A stretch of DNA of 34,921 nt from Clostridia bacterium (GTDB lineage: Bacteria > Bacillota > Clostridia > Oscillospirales > Acutalibacteraceae). The DNA lies in the NCBI GenBank assembly GCA_017415025.1, contig JAFQJH010000023.1:1-34921 (forward strand). Reading direction: 5' to 3'. Shown one piece after another: positions 14,752 through 23,093 of the stretch. Below the pieces are notes generated by a model. That model saw only the letters and a list, made by a program, of their open reading frames with translations, was not told where the DNA came from and did not search any database. The position numbers and the translations under genes were made by a program. Every line of letters begins with the position of its first letter. Positions within the stretch are counted from its first letter, which is position 1.

Positions 14752-15291
14752 TTGTCAGTAAAAAAACAGACTACGGCTTTGCTGCAGCAATTATATGATG
14801 ACTATCGGCTGAAGCTGTTTAATTTCTGCCTTGCGCGACTTTCAGGCGAACGTGAATCCGCAGACGATTGCGTTCAGGAAGCATTTCTAGTGCTGAATAC
14901 AAAGCTTCGAGACGGTGAGGAAATAGAAAACCCGCGGGCTTTCCTCTACCGTACAGCAGAAAACTTTGTTAAACGAAGACAGGAAGAGATGACAAAGAAC
15001 ACAAAACGTCTTGTTCCTCTTGAAACTGCCGAGGAAGCCGCAGTAAGCGATGAGATATACAGCGAAGCGCTTGACAGCATCGACTACTGCACTCTCGCAA
15101 AAAAGCTGATTGCAACGCTTGATGATGACGAAAAGCTGCTCTACAACCTGAGGTACATACAAAACACTAAGGTTGAAGAAATTGCATTAACTTTAAAAAT
15201 TTCACGGCCTGCCGCTTCAATGAGGCTCATAAGGCTGAAAACAAAAATAACCGATATGGTAACACAATTAGATTTTGAGAAAGGAGGCTGA
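14752..15291 (+). CDS. ECF RNA polymerase sigma factor (first of two)
   Basis: This 179-residue protein has sigma-70 region 2 (LKLFNFCLARLSGERESADDCVQEAFLVL, read as LFNFCLARL then ADDCVQEAF) and region 4 (TLDDDEKLLYNLRYIQNTKVEEIA followed by ISRPAASMRLIRLK), and lacks regions 1 and 3, as expected for an ECF factor. I chose the TTG at 14752 because GGAGG at 14739-14743 is 8 bases away; the GTG at 14746 would be only 2 bases from it. The next gene starts 5 bases after the stop codon and encodes a single-span membrane protein in the usual anti-sigma position. Upstream are a TATAAT at 14649-14654 with a poor -35 and a TGTTAC-N17 motif at 14672-14694 that could be an ECF-type site; neither is secure. 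Confidence 0.88.
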   Translation: MSVKKQTTALLQQLYDDYRLKLFNFCLARLSGERESADDCVQEAFLVLNTKLRDGEEIENPRAFLYRTAENFVKRRQEEMTKNTKRLVPLETAEEAAVSDEIYSEALDSIDYCTLAKKLIATLDDDEKLLYNLRYIQNTKVEEIALTLKISRPAASMRLIRLKTKITDMVTQLDFEKGG

Positions 15292-15296
15292 CCGTT

Positions 15297-16277
15297 ATGA
15301 CCGTAACCGTAAACAGAGATATTTTTCTTCATCCCGATTTCAACGGAGATTTAACACAATATCTTTGCGATTACCTTAACTCTCTCATCGATGAAGAATT
15401 GGAAAAAGAAGATGCGGATTTTGATTTTATTGACGAATGTGCAAGCGCGATAAACTCAATCCGTGACGGTTTTATTGATGCGGTAATTCCCGTAATTTCA
15501 CGAAAAGATTTTATGGCAAAGCTCGGTATCAGAACGGTACGCTTTTCAAAAGCATTTGCGGCAGCCATTGCCGCGGCGATTATGCTCGTTACAGCTAACG
15601 GCATTATCGCAGGTGCAACAGATTATAACTTTATCGAAGAGGTTTCTAAAAAAATAGTTGAGCTTTTCACACAGAGTGATGAAGCTCCCGAGCCGCCGAC
15701 ACAGCCTGCGACAACGACGACCGCACCTCCCGTTACGCAGGAACAGACGACGGAAGATTCCACCACAACTGTCAGAACGGCTGAAGCTATAGCTGTCGAA
15801 TTCAGCTCCGACTTCAAGAAAGAATACAACGTCGGCGAGAGCTTCAGCCCTGACGGAATAAAGGTTTTCCTTTTGTATGATGACGGTAGCCGTGTACAAA
15901 TCAAGCAGAATAATTATACGTTAAAGGCTTCGCCCGATTTCGGTAAAAAAGCAGGATATGAAACGGTAACCGCAAGCTATAAAAATTTTGATTATAGCTT
16001 CAAAGTAAGAATCCTCAATACAAAAGAAACGCCGCTTCTGACATCCGTTTATGCTACGTTCCCGTCAGATTATGATTTTAAGGCTGATAACCTTGACCGT
16101 ATTGATTTAAGCATTATGAAGGTTTATGCCGTATACAGTGACGAGAACGAACGAGAGCTGACCGCGGATGATTATACGGTTGAGATTACCGATATTTCAA
16201 CGCTGTTCGAGAAAAAGGTCATTGTAACCGTAAAATATGAAACCGTTTCCTGCTCGTTTACGGTGTTTAAGGAGTAG
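15297..16277 (+). CDS. putative anti-sigma factor with extracellular Ig-like domains
   Basis: The 326-residue protein has an acidic cytoplasmic N-terminus (about 1-80), one membrane helix (AFAAAIAAAIMLVTANGIIAGA, about 85-106), a Pro/Thr-rich linker (about 130-165), and two extracellular beta-rich modules. These resemble bacterial Ig-like domains (Big_3 type): the first contains FSPDGIKVFLLYDDGSR and ends YETVTASYKNFDYSFKV, the second ends KKVIVTVKYETVSCSFTV. Position 5 bases after an ECF sigma gene and the single-span topology argue for an anti-sigma role, but the N-terminus has no zinc-binding HxxxCxxC motif, so this is inference. The Ig-like modules may sense the cell wall or partners. It is followed after 52 bases by the large leucine-rich repeat gene. 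Confidence 0.7.
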   Translation: MTVTVNRDIFLHPDFNGDLTQYLCDYLNSLIDEELEKEDADFDFIDECASAINSIRDGFIDAVIPVISRKDFMAKLGIRTVRFSKAFAAAIAAAIMLVTANGIIAGATDYNFIEEVSKKIVELFTQSDEAPEPPTQPATTTTAPPVTQEQTTEDSTTTVRTAEAIAVEFSSDFKKEYNVGESFSPDGIKVFLLYDDGSRVQIKQNNYTLKASPDFGKKAGYETVTASYKNFDYSFKVRILNTKETPLLTSVYATFPSDYDFKADNLDRIDLSIMKVYAVYSDENERELTADDYTVEITDISTLFEKKVIVTVKYETVSCSFTVFKE

Positions 16278-16329
16278 ATAAACAACCGTTTTAACAACTA
16301 CTTAACTAATAGAAACGGAGGATTTATAT

Positions 16330-19300
16330 ATGAAAACTTTGAAAAAAATATCTGCGATAATACTCGCAATCGTGCTTCTTTTCGGCAGTATGCAAATGGC
16401 GGAGCCGGGTCTTGAAAACCTGTTCGGTACAAAGGCATCGGCGGCAACAAACGTTGTTGTAAGAGCCGGTGAAAAGCTGTACGGCGACTTTGTTTATAAA
16501 TACGTTGATGATGCCGGAATTGTTGAAAACAGTGAAATTAAAATTATGAAATATATGGGTAACGAGAAAAATGTAGTTGTTCCCGATTATATTGAAGGTC
16601 TGCCCGTAACGGAGCTTGCGCCTTATTGCTTCAGCTATTATACAAATAACCATCACAGCAACCATGATTGTTTTTATATCGAAACAGTAAAACTTCCTGA
16701 TTCAATCAGAACAATCGGAATTAACGCTTTTGAAGACTGCAGATACCTTCACACAATCAACATACCTAAAGACCTTTTGAGACTCGAAGAAAACGTATTC
16801 AAGTCCTGCAAGTCACTTAAAGAGCTTGATTTTTCAAACGGTATAGGCGGAATTTGTGCTGACGCTCTCAACGGCACAGCAATAACCGATTTGGTTATTT
16901 CATCAAAGAAAAGAGGTTTGGACTTCTTTTCTTATGCACTCAGAGGTACCGTTATCGAAAATCTTACAATCATCACCAATTCTACCTATTTCGAGGATTA
17001 CTCTCTTGAAAATGACACGTTAAAAACGCTTAACGTTAACGGAACGATTGAACATAATTTTGATGCAATCAGTGACAAGGCTTTTGGTGATGCCTCAATC
17101 GCGCACACTCCCGAAACAATCAATTTATACAACGATTTCCATACCGATGTTTTCGAGGTTCTGGAAGGTGTTTACGGTTACAGTTGTGAGCCTTCGGATG
17201 AAAAAGAAGAATGGTACACTTTCACAAAATCAACAGGACCGCACGAAATACTTACCGAAAACGGATTTCAGTTCTATCTTGATAAAAGAGGAAATGCTGT
17301 CATTTCCAAATGCGTAGTTCCTTTAGAAAGTAACACTGCAAATACAATTATCATCCCGAGAAGGCTCGGAGGAGCAACAGTTACAACTATCGGTTACAAA
17401 TCTTTTGCAAACAGAAAATTCATCACGTCAGTTGAAATCCCCGATACGGTAACACATATCCAGAGCAGTGCTTTTGTAAAATGCAATGACCTTGCAGAGG
17501 TAAAAATAGGTTCAGGTCTCAAAAGCATAGGATACGGTGCTTTCGATTATTGTTCAAATCTTAAAAGCATAAACATTCCCGAAGGTGTAAAAACATTAGG
17601 AACTTACACATTCTACGATTGCCAAAACCTCACGAGTTTAAGCGCAAAGGGTGTCACAGCAGTTCGAGATTCAGCTTTTGAATACAGCGGAATTGCTGAC
17701 GTAGAGTTTTCACCCGAATTTAACTCTGTTGGAAGCTATGCTTTTTCATCCTGTGATAATCTCAAATATTTTAAGTACGATTCAAATCTGACCGATATCG
17801 GTGAATACGCTTTTAAATATTCAGCAATAGAACGATTCACTTTCAATGATGACTTGCTTGAAATCAGTGAAGGAGTCTTTGAAAGCTCGAAAATCCGTGA
17901 AGCTGTTCTGCCGGCAAATCTCGTAATAATCGGAGATTCCGCTTTTCATGATTGTGAGTATTTGACCGAAATAAATATTCCCGATACCGTTACAACAATT
18001 GAAGAGCATGCTATTTCCTTCTGTCCCGAGCTTAAGGGTAAGCTTATTATTCCTGAAAACGTAACAAAACTTGGAGGGTCCGCTTTTAACGGGACAGGTT
18101 ACACAAGTCTCTTTTATAATTCACCTTCGATTTTTGCATATTCAGCTTTTGCAAATTCACAAATCTCAACGATTGAATTCGGCGACAATGTCAAATCCGT
18201 TTCTCCTTTGATGTTTTACGGTTGTAATGAGTTAAAAACAGTTACTCTACCTGACACAATAACACAAATCGGAGAAAGAGCTTTTAAAAACTGTCAGAAT
18301 CTCGAAAGCATCACAATGTCAGACAGCATTACAGATATCGGCGAATATGCATTCGAAAACTGTAAAAAGCTTACAGAACTGACTCTTCCAAAAAAGTTAA
18401 GTGAATTTAACGTAAACACTTTCCCCGTCAATCTCACGACAGTTTACTACAACGCAGAAAACTGTACGTTTGAAGGTCTTGAGGAGGCAGCGGGTACCTA
18501 CTACTCACCTTTCTACAACACAAAGATAACAAACGTTGTTATCGGTGATACGGTTAAGAGAATCCCGAGTTATTTCTTCTGCAAGGCAGATTTTCTTGAG
18601 GACGTTGTTCTCCCCGATTCAGTATCAGAAATCGGTGTCGAGGCATTCAGATACAGCTCAATCAAGAATATAACCTTACCCGCAAACCTCATCATTATCG
18701 AAAACCGTGCGTTCTACGGAACAGATGTTGAAATTGAAGGCAACACCTTCCCCGAAGGTATGCGAATGATAGGCAAGGACGCATTTGCTTACTGCCACGA
18801 AATCAGAGACGTTTATATTCCCGATTCTGTCGTTGACGTTGCCGAGGGCGCTTTTGAAGCCTGTAAAAAATTATCAAAGGTAAGGATGTCGCCCAATGTC
18901 AGACTAATCGCAACCAGGGCATTTTACGGATGTACTGTTCTTACGGAATTTATATGGGATTCTGACATCAAGCTAATTGCTGACCGTGCATTCTACAACT
19001 GCAAAGCACTGACAAGCTTTGACTTCACGGGTGTTGAGCTTCTTTACCCCAACAGCTTTACAAACACGGGTGTAACGCTCGTCACTCTCGGTGAAGACAA
19101 AAACGAAGATGCAACAAACCTTATTGCAATCGAAACGCAGAGCTTTATGGATTGCGAAGGTCTTGAAGCTGTTTCAATCGGCGGTAACGTTACTACAATC
19201 AAGTCCGAGGCGTTTGCTTCGTGCTCAAATCTCGAAACCGCGGTTATTTCTGACTCGGTTATCAACATAGCACACGATGCTTTCGACGACTGTAACTCAC

Positions 19301-19905
19301 TTACAATCTACTGTTCGGAGGATTCCTATGCACACACGTTCGCTGTAAGAAACGATATCCCCGTCAGCACCTTTGTCGTAGCTCCGATTCCGAATCAGAC
19401 CTATACAGGCTCGGAAATCGAACCCGAAATTGACGTTTCCGTTTCAGGTGAAAGGATTTTTGAAAACACAGATTTTTCCGTTAAATATTCAAACAACGTC
19501 AATGTCGGCACAGCAAATGTTCTCGTAAGCGGTAAGGGTATCTTCAAGGTACTTTCAAGCATCGCTAATTTCACGATTATTACAAAGAGTATCGCTCCCG
19601 TTACATTCGCTGAAATCTCAGAGCAGAACTACACGGGCGAAGCAATAACTCCTACCCTTACCGTAACGGACGGTAACAGCCTCCTCAAGGAAGGTACAGA
19701 TTATACCGTTACGTACCACAACAATATTGAAGAAGGAACAGCAACCGCTACAATTCAGGGTATCGGCAACTACCACGGAACGGCAAGCACAAGCTTTGAA
19801 ATCCGTGAGCTGTCCGTATTTGAAAGAATCAGTAACACTATATCGGACTTTTTCACCTCAATAATTGCAAAAATACGTTCATTCTTCAATTCAATATTCG
19901 GATAA
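16330..19905 (+). CDS. secreted BspA-like leucine-rich repeat protein with Ig-like repeats and amphipathic tail
   Basis: This 1191-residue protein starts with a signal peptide (about 1-39, ending near KASAAT). Residues of about 55 to 1010 are built from BspA/TpLRR-type (LRR_5) repeats of about 23 residues, with the recurring pattern IPDSVTxIGxxAFxxCxxL. Two tandem modules follow (about 1015-1084 and 1090-1159), each with a YTGxxIxP start and a YSNNVNVGTANVLVSGKG-like core. The last 30 residues form an amphipathic helix (FFTSIIAKIRSFFNSIFG) with no LPXTG motif. It probably acts outside the cell in adhesion or surface structure. GGAGG lies 7 bases before the ATG. The order sigma, anti-sigma, LRR protein suggests that it is the effector of the ECF system. 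Confidence 0.88.
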   Translation: MKTLKKISAIILAIVLLFGSMQMAEPGLENLFGTKASAATNVVVRAGEKLYGDFVYKYVDDAGIVENSEIKIMKYMGNEKNVVVPDYIEGLPVTELAPYCFSYYTNNHHSNHDCFYIETVKLPDSIRTIGINAFEDCRYLHTINIPKDLLRLEENVFKSCKSLKELDFSNGIGGICADALNGTAITDLVISSKKRGLDFFSYALRGTVIENLTIITNSTYFEDYSLENDTLKTLNVNGTIEHNFDAISDKAFGDASIAHTPETINLYNDFHTDVFEVLEGVYGYSCEPSDEKEEWYTFTKSTGPHEILTENGFQFYLDKRGNAVISKCVVPLESNTANTIIIPRRLGGATVTTIGYKSFANRKFITSVEIPDTVTHIQSSAFVKCNDLAEVKIGSGLKSIGYGAFDYCSNLKSINIPEGVKTLGTYTFYDCQNLTSLSAKGVTAVRDSAFEYSGIADVEFSPEFNSVGSYAFSSCDNLKYFKYDSNLTDIGEYAFKYSAIERFTFNDDLLEISEGVFESSKIREAVLPANLVIIGDSAFHDCEYLTEINIPDTVTTIEEHAISFCPELKGKLIIPENVTKLGGSAFNGTGYTSLFYNSPSIFAYSAFANSQISTIEFGDNVKSVSPLMFYGCNELKTVTLPDTITQIGERAFKNCQNLESITMSDSITDIGEYAFENCKKLTELTLPKKLSEFNVNTFPVNLTTVYYNAENCTFEGLEEAAGTYYSPFYNTKITNVVIGDTVKRIPSYFFCKADFLEDVVLPDSVSEIGVEAFRYSSIKNITLPANLIIIENRAFYGTDVEIEGNTFPEGMRMIGKDAFAYCHEIRDVYIPDSVVDVAEGAFEACKKLSKVRMSPNVRLIATRAFYGCTVLTEFIWDSDIKLIADRAFYNCKALTSFDFTGVELLYPNSFTNTGVTLVTLGEDKNEDATNLIAIETQSFMDCEGLEAVSIGGNVTTIKSEAFASCSNLETAVISDSVINIAHDAFDDCNSLTIYCSEDSYAHTFAVRNDIPVSTFVVAPIPNQTYTGSEIEPEIDVSVSGERIFENTDFSVKYSNNVNVGTANVLVSGKGIFKVLSSIANFTIITKSIAPVTFAEISEQNYTGEAITPTLTVTDGNSLLKEGTDYTVTYHNNIEEGTATATIQGIGNYHGTASTSFEIRELSVFERISNTISDFFTSIIAKIRSFFNSIFG

Positions 19906-19908
19906 AGC

Positions 19909-19939
19909 TTAACCTCCCGTAAAAAATACGGGAGGTTAA
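19909..19939. terminator. bidirectional terminator between the LRR and DUF4434 genes
   Basis: A perfect 13-bp stem (TTAACCTCCCGTA with TACGGGAGGTTAA) with a 5-base A loop lies between two convergent stop codons. Short T-rich stretches flank it on both strands. Confidence 0.75.
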
Positions 19940-19955
19940 AACTTTATATCAGAAT

Positions 19956-21311
19956 TTAATCAACAAGTAAATCCACGCTTGACATATTTCCTGCTGCATC
20001 AACAGCAAAAATTGTATAGGTGTCGCCCGACTTGCCCTCGGCATCTGTTACCGTAAGAGGATAATCCCACTTGTAATTTTCAACTCGGGTAAGGAATTCT
20101 CCGTTTTTGCAAACGCGGTAATATGCAATGCCGAAATTATCGTCGGAGGCTTCCCAGCTTACTGTAACACCGTTTTCATCAGAAGCTGCCGTTGCATTTC
20201 CCGGCACGCTTGGCTTCTGAGTTTCAAGCACATAACCGTTCGCAACATAATCGCGGTAGGTTTCAATAAACATACTCTTTACAAGATTCGGTGAGTAATA
20301 GTGAGAATAAGAGAAAGTGATTATATTCTCGCAGTAGCGTGATGCCACATCCAACTGCATAACAAAGCGGTCAAGTGTTGCTGTAACGGACTCAATATTT
20401 TCCGTCTCGGGGCGAAGAATTGTTCCGCCGAGAATGCTCGGGCCCGTTGCGATATCAAAGTTCTCACAGTTTGCCCAGAGCCTTATATCGGCATCAGTCT
20501 TTTCTGCCGCCGCGGAGTACATTTCCCATATTCTGACAAGATCGTCTTCCTCAATCCAATCGGCGCCTATTGCATCCTGCGGTGCTACGATGTCACCGTC
20601 TCTGAATGCGGCACGCTCGAAGAACGTAAGCCACTGCGAATATGTAGCAACATCACCAAGGTCAAGATAGTGCGCTGTATACGGGCTTATCATCATCGGC
20701 AGAGAAGAGTCAACCTGTGTTGCTCTCTCAAGCACAGTATTAAAGCCTTTAACCATCTTATTCATAAGCGGTCCGCAATTAATCTGATTATTGATTTCTA
20801 AAGTAAAATACCAACCGTAGAAGTTTTCGGGACTGACGGAATAATAGCTGTCATAAATATCCTCAAGCATATCGGCTGTAATCGCACAAACAGACTTGTA
20901 TTCACCCGTAAAATTGCCGAGAAGCCAGAATGAATCAAACATAGTAAGACCGACAAAAACCTTTATACCCGTACCCTTACAGGCTTCAAGAGCAGCCCCC
21001 ACAACATCGCCGCCAAAGACAGCACCGTCAAAGGCAGGTATTGTACTGTCATAATATACGGTCCAGTTACCGTCCGCGTCCATATTGGCAATATCCTGCA
21101 GAACAAGATATTCGATACCGTCGCGCTTCATACAGTCAATCTCCGATGCCCAGCGCTCTTCGTCCCAGGTACTGCTCATCCAAGACTGAAGAAATGTGCC
21201 GTTGAATTCGGGTGCACATTTGCGCTCGGGTAATTGAGTATCGCCAAACGGAGCGGCAAAGGTTATAAATGCAAGTAATGCAACAAAAAAATTCTTGATA
21301 ATACTGAACAT
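19956..21311 (-). CDS. secreted DUF4434 glycosidase-like protein with C-terminal fibronectin III domain
   Basis: The 451-residue protein has a signal peptide (about 1-25). It continues with the DUF4434 pattern: FNGTFLQSWMSSTWDEERW, then GIEYLVLQDIANMD, GWYFTLEINNQ, LPMMISPYTA and DIVAPQDAIGADW. This suggests a TIM-barrel fold related to glycoside hydrolases. The conserved Glu in the YFTLEIN segment and the Asp in APQDAIG are candidate active-site residues, which is inference. Residues from about 365 onwards form a fibronectin type III domain (KPSVPGNATAAS, then VSWEASDDNFGIAYYRV, and the final FAVDAAGNMS). The enzyme probably acts on an extracellular glycan. GGAG precedes the ATG. It is monocistronic and convergent with the LRR gene. 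Confidence 0.82.
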   Translation of the reverse strand: MFSIIKNFFVALLAFITFAAPFGDTQLPERKCAPEFNGTFLQSWMSSTWDEERWASEIDCMKRDGIEYLVLQDIANMDADGNWTVYYDSTIPAFDGAVFGGDVVGAALEACKGTGIKVFVGLTMFDSFWLLGNFTGEYKSVCAITADMLEDIYDSYYSVSPENFYGWYFTLEINNQINCGPLMNKMVKGFNTVLERATQVDSSLPMMISPYTAHYLDLGDVATYSQWLTFFERAAFRDGDIVAPQDAIGADWIEEDDLVRIWEMYSAAAEKTDADIRLWANCENFDIATGPSILGGTILRPETENIESVTATLDRFVMQLDVASRYCENIITFSYSHYYSPNLVKSMFIETYRDYVANGYVLETQKPSVPGNATAASDENGVTVSWEASDDNFGIAYYRVCKNGEFLTRVENYKWDYPLTVTDAEGKSGDTYTIFAVDAAGNMSSVDLLVD

Positions 21312-21421
21312 AATAGAACTCCTTTTCGCTGTTTTACAGCAGTTTCGTGTATATCATAAAACACTAATTGACTCTAATTATAATCATTTCAAGAAAAAAA
21401 TCAAGATTATATTAAACATCG

Positions 21422-21460
21422 AAAAAGAGGTAACACGGGACAACCGTATTACCTCTTTTT
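21422..21460 (-). terminator. terminator of the ECF sigma-DUF4349 operon
   Basis: A 17-bp stem with a 5-base loop (GACAA) lies 32 bases after the DUF4349 stop codon. One position is a G-U wobble in the minus RNA and a mismatch on plus, which favours the minus direction. The U-run is largely part of the stem. Confidence 0.8.
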
Positions 21461-21491
21461 TTCCGTAACATCAACTCAAACTGCGAGCTGA

Positions 21492-22475
21492 TTATCTTTT
21501 TCTGACTTTTTTAACAATAACGATCACAACTACTGCAACCACGCCGATAATTGCGATATACGGTAAAGCGGCAATGAGGTTGATAACAAATTCGCGGAAG
21601 AAGTCGCCCAAATCGTAGAGGTTGTTCATCAGCTTTTCTTTAACCTCACCGAAGAAGGTATCGTCACCCTCTACTACCCTTTCAACCTCGTTGATATCAA
21701 GAGTCACTCCCGAGTAAGCAATCATTCCGTCATAGCTTTGCTTTTGCGCTTTAATCCTCTCAAGGTCAGCTCTGACCGTTGACAGTCTTTGCTGAAGCTC
21801 GATAACGTCTGAAAGCTTCTCTGCTTTTTTCAAAATTCCGAGCAGAGTTTCTTCCTCTGTTTCAAGCGCATTGATTCTGCTTTCAACGTCAATGTACGAA
21901 TCTGTAATGTCGTCGCTTGAAATTATCTTTGAAGTTATTGTGCCGAGCGTTGAAAGCTCATCAATAAATTTTTCCAGCTTGTCGGCAGGGATTTTTACAT
22001 CCATATTGGCATTTCTGTTTGAAGCGGTGTCATAATTATATTCCTGACTCTGCTCCACGTATCCGCCGTACTGCTCAATCTTTTGCATAATACCGTTCAT
22101 AAAGGCTTCATAGCTCTTTGTCTTTACGGTAAGCGTTGCGGTTTTTACAATCTTGCGGTTTGCTGTCGCTGTTAAGCTTGTGCCGACTGACATACTTGGT
22201 GACTCGTTGCTCGTTTCCTTGTCGGCAGAGTCAGCAAGCATATCATAACGATTGCCGTTCCCCCACATCATATCTTCGCTTTCAGCCTTCATAGAGCCGC
22301 CAACGATTCCCGAAAAAGCAATTATCACTGCAACAAAACACGCGGCAATCGCGGTAATCGTCTTCCACAAGGGAGTTTTCTTTTTTGCGGGCGGGTCAAG
22401 CGCTTCTATTCTGTCAAGAAGCTCCTGCGGTGCAGTGATATTCTCAACCGCCTTGATATAATCATTTTTATTCAT
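21492..22475 (-). CDS. DUF4349 membrane protein, putative anti-sigma factor of the second ECF unit
   Basis: The start is ATG at 22475 (MNKNDYIKAVENITAPQELL), giving 327 residues; GGAGG lies 8 bases upstream, and the longer frame runs into the sigma gene. The N-terminus (1-34) is a short cytoplasmic segment of the kind seen in anti-sigma factors. A membrane helix follows (about 37-57), then an extracellular DUF4349 domain with KIVKTATLTVKTKSYEAF, YGGYVEQSQ and a coiled coil (about 195-260), and a C-terminal helix (about 295-320) before KKVRKR. The start codon overlaps the end of the ECF sigma gene by 8 bases, so the two are translationally coupled. This supports an anti-sigma or sensor role; DUF4349 itself has no proven function. 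Confidence 0.8.
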   Translation of the reverse strand: MNKNDYIKAVENITAPQELLDRIEALDPPAKKKTPLWKTITAIAACFVAVIIAFSGIVGGSMKAESEDMMWGNGNRYDMLADSADKETSNESPSMSVGTSLTATANRKIVKTATLTVKTKSYEAFMNGIMQKIEQYGGYVEQSQEYNYDTASNRNANMDVKIPADKLEKFIDELSTLGTITSKIISSDDITDSYIDVESRINALETEEETLLGILKKAEKLSDVIELQQRLSTVRADLERIKAQKQSYDGMIAYSGVTLDINEVERVVEGDDTFFGEVKEKLMNNLYDLGDFFREFVINLIAALPYIAIIGVVAVVVIVIVKKVRKR

Positions 22476-22953
22476 CGTCAAAACCTCCGTCAAGTTCTTT
22501 TCGCAAGGCATCGCGACCTCGGCTGAGCCATGACAAAACCGTGTTTTCCTTAGCGTCAAGAATTTTGCCGATTTCCTTGGCGGTGTATCCTTCATAATAA
22601 TGGAGATAAATGGTATTACGATAATTTTCAGGTAAGGATTTAACCGCCTCTAAAACATCAGCTTTATCTTCGCCTGTTTTATAAGGAATAACATTTTCCA
22701 CAAGGGTTTCACGGCTTGATTTTTTCATTTTGTCACGGCACAGATTTATGGTAACTCTGATAAGCCAAGCTTTAAGGTGTTCACTGTCGCGGAATGCCTT
22801 ATTCGCTTCAAGAAGCTTGATAAAAACCTCCTGAGTCACGTCCTCCGCATCGGCAAAATTAGCGGTATTATGTAAGGCAACTCGATAAACAGTGTCGGTA
22901 AATTGCTTGAAAGCAAACGAGAAAGCGTCCTTTCCCTTAATAAAAACGGTCAT
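22468..22953 (-). CDS. ECF RNA polymerase sigma factor (second of two)
   Basis: This 161-residue protein contains region 2 (FTDTVYRVALHNTANFADAED with the core TQEVFIKLL) and region 4 (LPENYRNTIYLHYYEGYTAKEIGK with the recognition part KENTVLSWLSRGRDALR). I chose the ATG at 22953 because AAAGGAGG stands 7 bases upstream; a longer frame would include that binding site as codons. The gene overlaps the DUF4349 start by 8 bases. The region 2 to region 4 linker is short, as in ECF factors. A possible autoregulated site lies at 22976-23005. It resembles SigW/SigV-like factors of Firmicutes that respond to envelope stress, which is an inference. Confidence 0.92.
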   Translation of the reverse strand: MTVFIKGKDAFSFAFKQFTDTVYRVALHNTANFADAEDVTQEVFIKLLEANKAFRDSEHLKAWLIRVTINLCRDKMKKSSRETLVENVIPYKTGEDKADVLEAVKSLPENYRNTIYLHYYEGYTAKEIGKILDAKENTVLSWLSRGRDALRKELDGGFDDE

Positions 22954-22975
22954 GACCATTCCTCCTTTCACCTAT

Positions 22976-23005
22976 AACACGATTAAACCTGACAGATTAT
23001 TGCAA
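22976..23005 (-). promoter_or_regulatory. candidate ECF-type autoregulated promoter
   Basis: On the minus strand TTGCAA (23000-23005) is followed 18 bases later by CGTGTT (22976-22981), about 25 bases upstream of the sigma gene. A CGT-type -10 without a TATAAT box fits ECF promoters in Firmicutes. The match is by eye only. Confidence 0.4.
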
Positions 23006-23093
23006 CAGTTTTAAAAAATTCAAAAATTTGCCGGAACTATCTCCCAAAACTCAAATTAGTTCTGTTTAAAATTAATCTGATACTTTTATTGCA

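Noticed and set aside
16286-16318. CCGTTT/AAACGG stem covering the ribosome binding site of the LRR gene
   Set aside because: Only 6 pairs with a 21-base loop. It is too weak to claim as translational control.
22476-22595. Longer start of the DUF4349 protein (40 more residues)
   Set aside because: That part overlaps the sigma gene in another frame, lacks a binding site, and reads like a shadow. The ATG at 22475 has GGAGG in front.
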